A DNA stretch of 64,000 nucleotides, taken from contig NZ_CP151996.1 in assembly GCF_038593855.1 (NCBI RefSeq), positions 1,054,001 through 1,118,000 of the forward strand, written 5' to 3'. Source of the stretch: Lysinibacillus sp. FSL M8-0337 (GTDB lineage: Bacteria > Bacillota > Bacilli > Bacillales_A > Planococcaceae). Positions 55,015 through 64,000 of the stretch are shown here, in pieces; position 1 is the stretch's first letter, and every line of letters begins with the position of its first letter. The notes below the pieces were generated by a model. It searched no databases, was not told the origin of the DNA, and worked only from the letters and a program-made list of their open reading frames with translations. The translations under genes and the position numbers were made by a program.

Positions 55015-55056
55015 TCGCTACATATATAGAATGGATTGCAAAAGAAGGTGAAAAAG

Positions 55057-57351
55057 ATGGCAAGTAGTAAAAGGAAAAAAGTCACGAAAGCAAAACCTAC
55101 ATCCGATAAAAAAGAAATGCATCCGCTCATGTACGAAATTTTAGGGCTCATCTTAATCGCGATTGCGGTCATTATGATTTTTGAATATGGCATGATTGGG
55201 CGTATTTTACAAACCATTGCCATGTTTCTTTTAGGGAATTTACATTTTGCAGTGCCATTTATGCTTATATTTGTCGCATTGCTTCTTATGATTGGACAGA
55301 AAAAAGTAAGCATGAAGGACCGGCTTATGTTAGGGATGGTGCTCATTGTTATGAGCTTGACTATTTTTAGTCATGGCATTTTATTCGAGCAATTAACAAA
55401 ATCAGGTGGTTTATTATCGGAGTCTGTTTTGAGGGAGTCATGGCGAATATTAATCGATACGGATGGCGTAGTTCATCGAAGCAATGCACTTGGTGGTGGT
55501 ATGGTAGGTGCACTGTTATTTAGCGGTCTTCATGTATTATTTGAAGCCACAGGAGCTAAAGTGGTAGCTTGGGTCCTTTTCTTTATTGGCTTAATTTTAG
55601 TAACAGGAAAAGCACTCGTTCCATATTTAGCTGAAAAAATGCCTGTGCTCTTTGGGAAATGGCAAAAAAAACAGCAAGAAAAGAAAAAAAATAAGCCTAA
55701 GAAACCGAAAAGTCGTCGTTCCAGAGCGGAAAGCACAGACGAGGTTGCAGCGGTCAATCACGCGCCAGCAGCCTATGAGGAAGAAGAGGAAGTTCCTCAT
55801 GAGCCAATTATTTCTGCCTTTACGCAAAACGTTTCACATGAGCGAGTAGAACCGTTGCAAACTGCTGAGCCTGTGGATATTGAAGATGGAGAGCTTGTTG
55901 ATGATGTTCATATTGGTAGTGCAGATGCTGTGGAAAATGCCGATTATCAGCTTCCTTCGTTCAATCTATTACAAATGCCTCCACAACATGACCAAAGTGG
56001 TGAATATTCCGTTATTCAGGCAAATGCGAAAAAGCTAGAGCAAACATTGCAAAGCTTTGGTGTAAAAGCCAAAGTGACACAAGTTCATTTGGGACCTGCT
56101 GTTACAAAGTATGAAATTTTACCGGATATTGGTGTAAAAGTCAGTAAAATTGTCAACCTACAAGATGATCTTGCATTGGCACTTGCAGCGAAAGATATTC
56201 GGATGGAGGCACCGATTCCTGGAAAGTCTGCCATTGGTATTGAAGTTCCAAATAGTGAGGTAGCAATCGTTACATTGCGAGAAGTACTAGAGTCAAAAGA
56301 CGGAGCAAAGCCTGAATCGCTATTACAAGTAGCTTTAGGGCGTGATATTACAGGACAAGCTGTGTTAGCAGAACTCAATAAAATGCCGCATTTACTTGTG
56401 GCAGGTTCAACGGGCAGCGGGAAAAGTGTGTGTATAAATGGCATTGTCGTATCCATACTAATGCGTACAAAGCCACATGAAGTCAAGCTGATGATGATTG
56501 ACCCGAAAATGGTGGAATTGAATGTTTATAATGGAATTCCTCATCTGTTAGCACCGGTTGTAACCGATGCACGCAAAGCGTCGCAAGCTTTGAAAAAGGT
56601 CGTTTCGGAAATGGAACGACGTTACGATTTATTTTCACATACAGGCACAAGAAATATTGAAGGTTATAATGGGCATGTCCAAAAGGTCAATGAACAAACA
56701 GAGGAAAAGCACCCTAAATTGCCATACATCGTAGTTATTGTAGATGAGTTAGCAGATTTAATGATGGTTGCCTCAAATGACGTCGAGGATTCCATTACAC
56801 GTTTAGCACAAATGGCACGAGCAGCGGGCATCCATTTAATATTAGCGACACAAAGACCAAGTGTAGATGTTCTAACGGGTGTTATTAAGGCGAATATCCC
56901 ATCCCGTATCGCATTTGCAGTATCATCTGCAATCGATTCGAGAACGATTTTAGATATGGGTGGAGCAGAGCGTCTGCTTGGACGTGGCGATATGTTATTT
57001 TTACCTGCTGGTGCATCGAAGCCGAAGCGCGTGCAAGGTGCCTTTTTATCTGATCAGGAAGTAGAAGCGGTTGTTAACTTTGTTATAGAACAACAAAAAG
57101 CACAGTACCAGGAAGAGATGATTCCAAGTGAAGAAGAGACTGTTTTAGAAGAAACGGATGAATTATTTGACGAGGCTGTGCAATTAGTAGTAAATATGCA
57201 GACCGCTTCGGTATCAATGCTACAACGTCGCTTCCGTATTGGTTATTCTCGTGCTGCGCGCATTGTCGATCAGATGGAACAACGCGGTATTGTAGGGCCT
57301 CCAGAGGGAAGCAAGCCTCGACAGGTGCTAATTCATCAATATGATAATTAA
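55057..57351 (+). CDS. spoIIIE: DNA translocase FtsK/SpoIIIE
   Basis: A 764-residue membrane-anchored DNA pump. The N-terminal domain has about four transmembrane helices (about residues 20-180). A basic and acidic linker follows to about 310. The motor domain has Walker [13 protein letters not shown] (about 449-460), Walker [15 protein letters not shown], and a C-terminal winged-helix gamma domain ([20 protein letters not shown]). ATG 55057 follows AGAAGGTGAAA. Position after rnjB and before a YmfC-like GntR gene supports SpoIIIE, which moves chromosome into the forespore, rather than SftA. Confidence 0.9.
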   Translation: MASSKRKKVTKAKPTSDKKEMHPLMYEILGLILIAIAVIMIFEYGMIGRILQTIAMFLLGNLHFAVPFMLIFVALLLMIGQKKVSMKDRLMLGMVLIVMSLTIFSHGILFEQLTKSGGLLSESVLRESWRILIDTDGVVHRSNALGGGMVGALLFSGLHVLFEATGAKVVAWVLFFIGLILVTGKALVPYLAEKMPVLFGKWQKKQQEKKKNKPKKPKSRRSRAESTDEVAAVNHAPAAYEEEEEVPHEPIISAFTQNVSHERVEPLQTAEPVDIEDGELVDDVHIGSADAVENADYQLPSFNLLQMPPQHDQSGEYSVIQANAKKLEQTLQSFGVKAKVTQVHLGPAVTKYEILPDIGVKVSKIVNLQDDLALALAAKDIRMEAPIPGKSAIGIEVPNSEVAIVTLREVLESKDGAKPESLLQVALGRDITGQAVLAELNKMPHLLVAGSTGSGKSVCINGIVVSILMRTKPHEVKLMMIDPKMVELNVYNGIPHLLAPVVTDARKASQALKKVVSEMERRYDLFSHTGTRNIEGYNGHVQKVNEQTEEKHPKLPYIVVIVDELADLMMVASNDVEDSITRLAQMARAAGIHLILATQRPSVDVLTGVIKANIPSRIAFAVSSAIDSRTILDMGGAERLLGRGDMLFLPAGASKPKRVQGAFLSDQEVEAVVNFVIEQQKAQYQEEMIPSEEETVLEETDELFDEAVQLVVNMQTASVSMLQRRFRIGYSRAARIVDQMEQRGIVGPPEGSKPRQVLIHQYDN

Positions 57352-57466
57352 GGAAAAAACATGGGGTCATTGCGGAATTTATGTCCAAATGTTTGCGTCG
57401 AAAGTAAGGAAAGGATGATTTCTATTATTGATTTTGCTCAAAATAGTTTATTTCATTCTGCAAAAA

Positions 57467-57475
57467 TGTTATATT
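57467..57475 (+). promoter_or_regulatory. Extended -10 promoter candidate for the GntR/UTRA gene
   Basis: TATATT (57470-57475) is preceded by TG plus one base (57467-57469). The -35 (TTTATT, 57447-57452) is weak but at the 17-nt distance. Confidence 0.4.
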
Positions 57476-57502
57476 TATGAACGATTAGTAGGAATGTTGT
57501 AC

Positions 57503-57516
57503 ATCAGATGTCTGAT
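57503..57516. promoter_or_regulatory. Palindrome, candidate GntR operator
   Basis: ATCAGA (57503-57508) and TCTGAT (57511-57516) are perfect inverted repeats separated by two bases, in the leader just upstream of the regulator's start and downstream of the candidate promoter. GntR regulators often bind such sites and repress themselves. Confidence 0.4.
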
Positions 57517-57539
57517 CTCTGATTTTGGTGGTGATTTAT

Positions 57540-58268
57540 GTGACTATTAAAGCAGATCATCGTCATCTCTATCTTCAAGTAATTGATCGTTTAAAGTCTG
57601 ACATCGAGACGGGCGTTTTCAAAGAAAATGAAAAACTTCCATCAGAATTTGAATTATCGAAATCACTAGGAGTAAGTCGAGCAACACTTAGAGAGGCGCT
57701 TCGACTGTTGGAAGAGGAAAATGTGATAGTGCGTCGACATGGGGTTGGTACATTTGTCAATCCTAAGCCGTTGTTTACATCAGGCATCGAGCATTTATCC
57801 AGTATTTCTTCTATGATCGAAACAGCAGGTATGGAACCAGGGTCTAAGTTTTTAAAGGCAACTGAGAATATCCCTTCTGATGAAGATTTAAAACGCTTCC
57901 AATGTGATGGCGAAGATAAAATACTCACGATTGAACGCGTCAGAACAGCAGATGGTGAACCAGTAGTTTATTGTATAGATAAATTACCAGCTAGCTTCCT
58001 GCCTACTGACTTTGTTGACAAAAAAGAAGTTTCACTTTTCTCGGCACTTGAGCAATCGGGTAAAATTCATGTTGCCTATGCTGTAACGTATATTGATCCG
58101 GTTGGGTATCATGAACAAGCATCACCGATTTTAAATTGTGGTCGTGAAACAGCTCTTTTAGTATTGAAACAGCTCCATTACGATGACAATGATCAAGTAG
58201 TGCTGTATTCAAAAAATTATTTCCGAGCTGATAAATTCAGCTTCCATGTAGTACGTAAACGGGTGTAG
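57540..58268 (+). CDS. ymfC: GntR family regulator with UTRA domain (YmfC-like)
   Basis: A 242-residue regulator. The N-terminal winged-helix domain (about 1-72) contains [20 protein letters not shown], then [19 protein letters not shown]. The C-terminal UTRA effector domain (about 80-240) has [20 protein letters not shown]. The start is taken as GTG 57540, with GGTGGTGAT upstream; earlier in-frame TTG/GTG codons lie on that site. It lies directly upstream of the nucleoside importer genes, which it may control; its effector is not evident. Confidence 0.88.
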   Translation: MTIKADHRHLYLQVIDRLKSDIETGVFKENEKLPSEFELSKSLGVSRATLREALRLLEEENVIVRRHGVGTFVNPKPLFTSGIEHLSSISSMIETAGMEPGSKFLKATENIPSDEDLKRFQCDGEDKILTIERVRTADGEPVVYCIDKLPASFLPTDFVDKKEVSLFSALEQSGKIHVAYAVTYIDPVGYHEQASPILNCGRETALLVLKQLHYDDNDQVVLYSKNYFRADKFSFHVVRKRV

Positions 58269-58321
58269 AACATTTCTAAATTATTTTCCTGCTAATTACA
58301 ATACCTTGGGGGGTTAACAAA

Positions 58322-59404
58322 ATGAAAAAACGTAAATTTGGTTTAGTATTATCATCAGTTTTAGCTGCAAGTGCAATTTTAGGTGCATGTGGTACGAAAG
58401 ACGAAGAAAAACCTGCAAAAGACAATGCTTCATCAGGTGATAACAACACAGAAGAAACTTTCTCAGTAGCAATGGTTACTGATGTAGGTGGCGTTGACGA
58501 TAAATCATTCAACCAATCAGCATGGGAAGGTGTTCAAGCTTATGGTAAAGAACACAACCTTAAAAAAGGTGAGGGTGGTTTCGACTACTTACAATCATCA
58601 TCTGACGCTGACTACGAAACGAACTTAAACAATTTACTACGTCGTAACTTTGACCTAGTATTTGGTATTGGTTTCATGATGGCTGATGCTGTTGAAGCGG
58701 TAGCTGCTGACAACCCAGACAAACACTTCGCATTAATCGATGCTGAAGTAAAAGCTGACAACGTTGTTTCTATTCTTTTCAAAGAACAAGAAGGTGCATT
58801 TTTAGCAGGTGTAGCGGCTGCTAAAATGTCTAAAACAGGTAAAATCGGCTTCGTAGGTGGCGTAGATATCCCAGTTATCAATCGTTTTGAAGCTGGTTTC
58901 GTTGAAGGTGCTAAAGCTGTTAACCCAGATATCGAAATTCAACGCAACTATACAGGTGCATTTGATAAAGCGGACCTTGGTAAAATTGCTGCTAACAGCA
59001 TGTACTCTTCAGGCGTAGATATTATTTTCCACGCTGCTGGTGCAACTGGTAACGGTGTATTCTCTGAAGCAAAAGAGCGTAAAGCAAAAGACCCTAAGGC
59101 AAACGTATGGGTAATCGGTGTAGATGCTGACCAATATGATGAAGGTAAAGTAGATGATAAAACAAACGTGACTTTAACTTCTATGTTAAAAGGTGTTAAC
59201 GCTGCAGTAGTAGATTTCTCAAACAAAGCGAAAAATGGTGAATTCCCAGGCGGTACAACAGTTGTTTACGGTCTTGCTGAAGACGGTGTAAAACTGGCTG
59301 ATTCTCGCGGTGCAATCCCAGCAGACGTACAAGCTGTTATTGACGAATATAAAGAAAAAATTGCTAGCGGTGAAATCGTAGTTCCAGAAAAAGTGGAAAA
59401 ATAA
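58322..59404 (+). CDS. nupN: Nucleoside-binding lipoprotein, BMP family
   Basis: A 360-residue substrate-binding lipoprotein of a BMP-type ABC importer. The signal peptide ends in the lipobox ILGAC, with lipidated Cys23, then an acidic linker. The BMP domain starts VAMVTDVGGVDDKSFNQSAW and includes FGIGFMMADAV and VIGVDADQYDEGK. B. subtilis NupN binds guanosine; the ligand here is inferred. A strong terminator follows, so nupN can be made in excess over the membrane components. Confidence 0.9.
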   Translation: MKKRKFGLVLSSVLAASAILGACGTKDEEKPAKDNASSGDNNTEETFSVAMVTDVGGVDDKSFNQSAWEGVQAYGKEHNLKKGEGGFDYLQSSSDADYETNLNNLLRRNFDLVFGIGFMMADAVEAVAADNPDKHFALIDAEVKADNVVSILFKEQEGAFLAGVAAAKMSKTGKIGFVGGVDIPVINRFEAGFVEGAKAVNPDIEIQRNYTGAFDKADLGKIAANSMYSSGVDIIFHAAGATGNGVFSEAKERKAKDPKANVWVIGVDADQYDEGKVDDKTNVTLTSMLKGVNAAVVDFSNKAKNGEFPGGTTVVYGLAEDGVKLADSRGAIPADVQAVIDEYKEKIASGEIVVPEKVEK

Positions 59405-59757
59405 TTCATCTCTTAATCATCATAAGGGCTTTACAACTGCCCTTATGATGATTTTTCAATCTATCGTTATATTTCGACTATTTGTAATACTCTGTTTGGA
59501 TATATTATATTTTTCTATATTTTTTTATATAAAAATAGAATTATTATATTAGATTATCGTAAGTTTAAGATATGATGGTAACAAGTTAATAGAAGAAAGG
59601 TTTCTAACGATGACCTTTCCTGTATTAATTTATTTTTCATTTAGAAAATGCCTTATCTTTAGGTGAGGGTTTTACTGTATTGCAATAGAGGCAGGTAGAA
59701 ATACACCAGTGAATAAAATTATTTTAGAGAAAATTGCCTAATAAGGGAGTGACAATA
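59405..59757 (+). other. 353-nt intergenic region between nupN and nupO
   Basis: It starts with the nupN terminator. A very AT-rich stretch follows (about 59460-59570). Then come TATGAT (59571-59576), a possible -10 with no good -35, and a small hairpin GAAAGGT (59595-59601) with ACCTTTC (59613-59619). I compared it with purine and c-di-GMP riboswitch consensus from memory and saw no match. No ORF of note. Confidence 0.5.
59415..59456 (+). terminator. Terminator downstream of nupN
   Basis: AATCATCATAAGGGC (59415-59429) pairs perfectly with GCCCTTATGATGATT (59439-59453), a 15-bp stem with a T-run. It separates the binding protein from the ATPase and permease genes. Confidence 0.92.
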
Positions 59758-61305
59758 TTGGAATACGTGATTGAGATGCTTGGAATTCGCAAAGAGTTTG
59801 GTGGATTCGTAGCAAATAATAACATCACCCTCCAACTAAAAAAAGGCGAGATTCATGCACTGCTAGGAGAAAATGGTGCAGGTAAATCGACTTTAATGAA
59901 CGTCCTTTTTGGTCTGTATCAGCCAGAGGGTGGAAAAATTCGTGTTCGTGGGAAAGCTGTTAAAATTACAAACCCGAATGTTGCCAATGATTTGGGGATT
60001 GGCATGGTGCATCAACACTTTATGTTGGTGGAAAACTTTACAGTAACAGAAAACATTATTTTAGGTTCAGAACCTACAAAAATGGGTGTAGTCAATATTA
60101 AAGATGCAGCGAAAAAGGTGCAAGCGCTTTCTGAGAAGTATGGGCTCGATGTAGATCCAAATGCAAAAATCGAAGACATCACTGTAGGAATGCAGCAACG
60201 TGTTGAGATTTTAAAAACGCTATATCGTGGCGCAGAAATTTTAATTTTCGATGAACCGACTGCTTCTTTAACGCCACAAGAAATTACAGAGCTTATTCAA
60301 ATTATGCGCCGATTAATCGCTGAAGGTAAATCCATTATTTTAATTACACATAAGCTGAAAGAAATTATGGATGTATCTGATCGAGTGACAATTATTCGTA
60401 AAGGGGAAGGGATTGGTACGGTTGTAACGGCTGAAACAAACCCTGACCAATTAGCTGAATTAATGGTTGGTCGTCAGGTTGAGTTTAAAACAGAAAAAAT
60501 AGATGCTAATCCAACCGAGGAAGTACTAACGATTGAGCAGTTAGTCGTAACAGACTACCGTAATATCGATAAAGTAAAAGGTCTTAACCTTAATGTTCGT
60601 AAAGGTGAAATTGTCGGAATTGCTGGTATTGATGGTAATGGTCAATCAGAGCTAATCGAGGCAATTACGGGTTTACGTAAAGTGAAAAGCGGTACGGTAA
60701 AGCTTAACGGCAAAGATGTAACAAACATGAAACCACGTAAAATTACAGAACAAGGTGTAGGGCATATTCCACAAGACCGTCATAAGCATGGACTAGTGTT
60801 AGATTTCCCAATCGGTCACAATATTGCACTCCAAACATATTATCAACCACCGATTGCTAAAGGCTTTGTAATGGATTATAAAAAGGTATCGGAAAAAGCG
60901 AAACAAGTTATTCAAGAATATGATGTGCGTACAGGGAATGGCGAGATGACGCCTGCACGAGCACTTTCGGGTGGTAACCAGCAAAAAGCGATTATTGGTC
61001 GTGAAATTGACCGAGATCCAGATCTACTGATTGCAGCACTTCCGACACGTGGGCTAGACGTAGGGGCAATTGAATTTATCCACTCTCGACTAATCGAGCA
61101 GCGTGATAAAGGGAAAGCCGTATTATTAATTTCGTTTGAGTTAGATGAAGTAATGAATGTTTCAGACCGAATCGCTGTTATTTATGACGGTCAAATTGTG
61201 GATGAGCTAAATCCAAAAGAAACAACAGAGCAAGAGCTTGGTCTATTAATGGCGGGACAAAGTAAAAAAAATAGCACAAATATAGCGAAGGAGGGGAACG
61301 ACTAA
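59758..61305 (+). CDS. nupO: Nucleoside ABC importer ATPase NupO
   Basis: A 515-residue ATPase with two nucleotide-binding domains in one chain, as in sugar/nucleoside importers. NBD1 has Walker A LLGENGAGKSTLMNV, signature region ITVGMQQRVEILKTL and Walker B ILIFDEPTASLTP. NBD2 has a degenerate Walker A (GIDGNGQSE), signature LSGGNQQKAIIGREI and LLIAALPTRGLDVGA in place of a normal Walker B, so NBD2 lacks the catalytic Glu, as is usual in this family. TTG 59758 follows AAGGGAGTGA. It overlaps nupP by one base. Confidence 0.92.
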   Translation: MEYVIEMLGIRKEFGGFVANNNITLQLKKGEIHALLGENGAGKSTLMNVLFGLYQPEGGKIRVRGKAVKITNPNVANDLGIGMVHQHFMLVENFTVTENIILGSEPTKMGVVNIKDAAKKVQALSEKYGLDVDPNAKIEDITVGMQQRVEILKTLYRGAEILIFDEPTASLTPQEITELIQIMRRLIAEGKSIILITHKLKEIMDVSDRVTIIRKGEGIGTVVTAETNPDQLAELMVGRQVEFKTEKIDANPTEEVLTIEQLVVTDYRNIDKVKGLNLNVRKGEIVGIAGIDGNGQSELIEAITGLRKVKSGTVKLNGKDVTNMKPRKITEQGVGHIPQDRHKHGLVLDFPIGHNIALQTYYQPPIAKGFVMDYKKVSEKAKQVIQEYDVRTGNGEMTPARALSGGNQQKAIIGREIDRDPDLLIAALPTRGLDVGAIEFIHSRLIEQRDKGKAVLLISFELDEVMNVSDRIAVIYDGQIVDELNPKETTEQELGLLMAGQSKKNSTNIAKEGND

Positions 61306-62351
61306 TGTCAAATCGTGTCATTAATATACTCGTTCCTATCATCTCAATCATTATCGGTTTAATTGTTGGTGCTATCGTAATGGTAGTCAGCGGCTATGAC
61401 CCAATCCAAGGTTATAGTGCTCTTTGGACAGGTATTTTTGGAGATTCATATTCAATCGGGAACACAATTCGTCAAATAACACCGTATATTTTAGCAGGTC
61501 TAGCGGTAGCATTTGCCTTCCGTACTGGCTTATTCAACATCGGGGTTGAAGGTCAGTTAATTTTAGGTTGGCTTGCAGCAGCATGGGTAGGCTATGCTTT
61601 TGAACTACCAAAAATTATTCACTTGCCATTGGCATTACTCGCTGCAGCAGCAGCAGGTGCATTTTGGGCCTTTATTGCAGGTTTCTTAAAAGCGAAATTT
61701 AAAGTTCATGAAGTAATTGCGACAATTATGCTAAACTATACAGCGCTTTATATTGCGAACGCTGTTATTAAAAAATTGTCAGATGGTAGCTTTAAAACAG
61801 AACGTGTACTTGAATCGGCTTCATTACGTTCTCCGTTTTTAAGAGAGCTTACAGACAACTCAAGTCTTCACTATGGGATTCTGATAGCACTTCTGATGGT
61901 AGTGGTAATGTGGTTTATTTTAGAAAAAACAACACGTGGTTATGAGTTAAAAGCAGTTGGTTTTAACCAACACGCGGCAGAATATGCTGGTATGAGTGTC
62001 AATAAAAACGTTATTTTAGCCATGACAATTTCAGGTATGTTTGCTGGTCTTGGTGGCGCGATGGAGGCACTTGGTACTTTCCAAAATGCATCCATTAAAG
62101 CAGGCTTCACAGGGATTGGTTTTGATGGTATCGCTGTTGCCTTACTTGGGGCAAATACACCACTTGGCGTAGTATTCGGGGCTTCTTTATTTGGTTCGTT
62201 AAAATATGGTGCTCTTAATATGCCGAATGCTGCAGGGATTCCAGAGGAAATCGTATCAATTATTATCGCCTTGATTATTTTCTTTGTAGCTTCAGGCTAC
62301 GTTATTCGAGTAGGATTACAAAAGTTAAGTAAGAAAAAGGAGGGACAATAA
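61305..62351 (+). CDS. nupP: Nucleoside ABC importer permease NupP
   Basis: A 348-residue polytopic permease of the BPD_transp_2 family with about nine hydrophobic helices. Family stretches include AFRTGLFNIGVEGQLILGWL (about residues 65-84) and FKVHEVIATIMLNYTALYIA. It shares one base with nupO and is followed one base later by nupQ. Confidence 0.93.
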   Translation: MSNRVINILVPIISIIIGLIVGAIVMVVSGYDPIQGYSALWTGIFGDSYSIGNTIRQITPYILAGLAVAFAFRTGLFNIGVEGQLILGWLAAAWVGYAFELPKIIHLPLALLAAAAAGAFWAFIAGFLKAKFKVHEVIATIMLNYTALYIANAVIKKLSDGSFKTERVLESASLRSPFLRELTDNSSLHYGILIALLMVVVMWFILEKTTRGYELKAVGFNQHAAEYAGMSVNKNVILAMTISGMFAGLGGAMEALGTFQNASIKAGFTGIGFDGIAVALLGANTPLGVVFGASLFGSLKYGALNMPNAAGIPEEIVSIIIALIIFFVASGYVIRVGLQKLSKKKEGQ

Positions 62352-62352
62352 C

Positions 62353-63312
62353 ATGAGCTTTTTAGAAATGTTATATTTCATCATCCCTTCTGCAATCCTT
62401 TATGCGACACCATTAATTTTCACTGCAATCGGTGGTGTATTCTCTGAACGTTCAGGTGTTGTTAACATCGGGCTAGAAGGTTTAATGATTGTCGGCGCAT
62501 TTGTTGGTATTTTTGTCAATTTAGAATATGCATCACAATTAGGTTCCGCAACAGTATGGGTGGCAATGCTTGCAGCAGTGATTATCGGAGGAATTTTCTC
62601 CTTACTACATGCCGTCGCGGCAATCTCATTCCGTGCCGATCAAACGGTTTCTGGGGTAGCTATTAACTTACTTGGTTTAGCGGTTACAGTATTCTTAGTG
62701 AAAATGATTTATGATAAAGGTCAGACAGATATGATTGAACAACCAATTCGTCGTTTTGCTGTTCCTTACTTAGAGGATATTCCGTTCTTTGGACCATTAT
62801 TATTCCATAACGTATATAGCACTTCGATTTTAGCCTTTGCTGTGGCAATAGGTGCTTGGTTTATCATTTATAAAACACCATTTGGTTTACGTTTACGTGC
62901 AGTAGGAGAACACCCAATGGCAGCTGATACAATGGGTGTAAACGTTAATAAAATGCGCTATATCGCTGTTGTTCTTTCAGGTGCACTTGGTGGTCTTGGT
63001 GGCGCGGTTTATGCACAAACAATTACAGGGAATTTCTCACATGCAACGATTGCTGGGCAAGGGTTCATGGCACTTGCGGCGATGATCTTTGGTAAATGGC
63101 ATCCAATGGGAGCGTTAGGGGCAGCGTTATTCTTTGGTTTAGCCCAAACGTTAAGTATTGCAGGGAATCAAATTCCGTATGTGCAAGATATTCCAGCAGT
63201 ATATTTACAAATTTTACCTTATGTCTTAACGATTTTAGCGTTAGCCGGATTTATTGGGAAAGCGAATGCACCAAAAGCAAGTGGTCAACCTTACATTAAA
63301 GGCAAACGATAA
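62353..63312 (+). CDS. nupQ: Nucleoside ABC importer permease NupQ
   Basis: A 319-residue second permease of the importer. Like NupP it has a VFSERSGVVNIGLEGLMIVG segment near residues 29-48 and RADQTVSGVAINLLGLAV after the middle loop, the pattern of the paired permeases in these systems. About eight hydrophobic helices. A terminator follows, closing the operon. Confidence 0.93.
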   Translation: MSFLEMLYFIIPSAILYATPLIFTAIGGVFSERSGVVNIGLEGLMIVGAFVGIFVNLEYASQLGSATVWVAMLAAVIIGGIFSLLHAVAAISFRADQTVSGVAINLLGLAVTVFLVKMIYDKGQTDMIEQPIRRFAVPYLEDIPFFGPLLFHNVYSTSILAFAVAIGAWFIIYKTPFGLRLRAVGEHPMAADTMGVNVNKMRYIAVVLSGALGGLGGAVYAQTITGNFSHATIAGQGFMALAAMIFGKWHPMGALGAALFFGLAQTLSIAGNQIPYVQDIPAVYLQILPYVLTILALAGFIGKANAPKASGQPYIKGKR

Positions 63313-63376
63313 GTATCAGGCAACAGGTTTTATTCGTTGAATGACTGGACGAGGTTGGAAAGAAATGAAGCGAATA

Positions 63377-63410
63377 AAAAGACTGGGCAAACCAAGCCCA
63401 GTCTTTTGCC
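63377..63410 (+). terminator. Terminator downstream of nupQ
   Basis: AAAAGACTGGGC (63377-63388) pairs perfectly with GCCCAGTCTTTT (63396-63407) with a 7-nt loop. T residues end the 3' arm. Confidence 0.85.
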
Positions 63411-63458
63411 TTATACAGTAAATTTTTTCACTTTCCACATACATACTTTGGATTCTTT

Positions 63459-63488
63459 TTGCAATTATAGACAATAGACATGTATAGT
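63459..63488 (+). promoter_or_regulatory. Sigma A promoter candidate for ymfF
   Basis: TTGCAA (63459-63464), 18 nt, TATAGT (63483-63488), about 45 nt before the ATG. Confidence 0.5.
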
Positions 63489-63532
63489 ATTTGTAGTACA
63501 TTGTTATATTAAGAAAGATAGGAGGGTTTCAT

Positions 63533-64000
63533 ATGTTTAAAACAATACCTTTTGCAAAAGGTGTCAATTTGCATATCCGACAAACGACCCAATTTAAAAC
63601 AGTAAATTTCTCGATAAAATGGAGAAGAGCATTAACAGCCAAATGTGCGTCTGAACGTACGGTGTTAACCAATGTATTGCAACATAGCAATGCAAAATAT
63701 ACAACAACTGCCGCTTTTCGTAGTTTTTTAGATGACCTTTATGGGACAGTGTTGTATTTTGATACATCAAAGCGTGGTAACGAGCATACGGTATTGATGA
63801 ATATGGAAACCGTAAATGATCAATTTTTGGCGAATACAAGTGTATTAAATGAAGTGCTAGGTATCATGCATACAGCTATTTTTGAGCCGAATTTTGAAAA
63901 CGGTGTATTTAAGGAATCAATAGTAGAACGCGAAAAGAAAATGGTCATCCAACGTATTGAATCCATTTTTGACGATAAATCTCGCTTTGCACAGATGCGT
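63533..64000 (+). CDS. ymfF: M16 peptidase-like protein YmfF, 5' part
   Basis: The first 156 residues of an M16-type protein, cut by the window end. The start ATG has a strong AGGAGGG site. The segment FKTVNFSIKWRRAL matches the first strand of M16 domains, but no HxxEH appears: the equivalent region (VLTNVLQHSNAKYTTTAAFR) lacks the zinc residues, so it should be catalytically inactive, as expected of YmfF, which pairs with an active YmfH. NCBI-style names link this family to EF-P modification. The symbol is inferred from position after the ymfC-like gene and from this missing motif. Confidence 0.8.
   Translation, partial: MFKTIPFAKGVNLHIRQTTQFKTVNFSIKWRRALTAKCASERTVLTNVLQHSNAKYTTTAAFRSFLDDLYGTVLYFDTSKRGNEHTVLMNMETVNDQFLANTSVLNEVLGIMHTAIFEPNFENGVFKESIVEREKKMVIQRIESIFDDKSRFAQMR

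Larger units (their letters stand above)
54753..55056 (+). other. 304-nt intergenic region between rnjB and ftsK
   Basis: No gene is visible. It contains a possible hairpin with ATGTCA near 54834 and TGACAT near 54860, the terminator at 54945-54987 and a candidate promoter at 54985-55014. In B. subtilis tepA (a ClpP-like protein) lies in this interval; I see no trace of it in any frame. Confidence 0.5.

Noticed and set aside
59460-59757. Purine or other riboswitch before nupO
   Set aside because: The region is AT-rich with one small hairpin and does not show the conserved core sequences of the riboswitches I know.

Overview
The window reads as chromosome of a low-GC, flagellated, endospore-forming Bacillales bacterium, most like Lysinibacillus or a close relative. 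This rests on the gene order (fla/che operon, then rpsB-tsf-pyrH-frr, uppS-cdsA-dxr-rseP-proS-polC, rimP-nusA-infB, rbfA-truB-ribF-rpsO-pnp, dpaAB-asd-dapA), which matches the Bacillus subtilis map from memory with clear deviations. The genus is an inference. Nearly all genes lie on the + strand. TTG starts with strong Shine-Dalgarno sequences are frequent (cheB, cdsA, polC, mlpA, dpaA, dpaB, rnjB, nupO).

1-20234: the distal part of the fla/che operon, from the 3' end of flgD through flgE, swrD, fliL, fliM, fliY, cheY, the type III export genes (fliOPQR, flhB, flhA), flhF, flhG and the chemotaxis genes (cheB, cheA, cheW, cheC, cheD) to sigD and a swrB-like gene. Three small genes have no assigned function: one between flgD and flgE, a membrane protein between cheD and sigD, and a charged protein after sigD. 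A terminator-like hairpin and an extended -10 promoter separate cheD and the membrane ORF from sigD.

20235-46573: housekeeping genes for translation (rpsB, tsf, frr, proS, rimP, nusA, rnpM, ylxQ, infB, ylxP, rbfA, truB, rpsO), nucleotide metabolism (pyrH), envelope isoprenoid and lipid synthesis (uppS, cdsA, dxr), membrane proteolysis (rseP), replication (polC), flavin synthesis (ribF), RNA decay (pnp) and an M16 peptidase. Several have leaders with hairpins or candidate attenuators (rpsB, rimP-nusA, rpsO, pnp).

46574-49020: a minus-strand cassette of a YtrA-type GntR repressor, an ABC ATPase, an ABC-2 permease and a 55-residue membrane peptide. It interrupts the otherwise co-directional sporulation neighbourhood. 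Its promoter has a good operator palindrome over the -10.

49021-57351: sporulation and lysine/dipicolinate genes (ymxH, dpaA, dpaB, asd, dapA), a 188-bp MITE-like element with terminal inverted repeats, rnjB (RNase J2) and an FtsK/SpoIIIE DNA translocase. dapG and tepA, which I expect here in B. subtilis, are absent.

57352-64000: a GntR/UTRA regulator, a BMP-type nucleoside ABC importer (nupN, nupO, nupP, nupQ) and the start of ymfF, cut by the window end.

I saw no tRNA, rRNA, CRISPR, prophage or intact insertion sequence, and no obvious new multi-gene system. The most interesting signals are regulatory: a hairpin that would bring a distant Shine-Dalgarno into register for swrD, attenuator-like leaders, the isolated sigD transcription signals, and palindromic intergenic elements.
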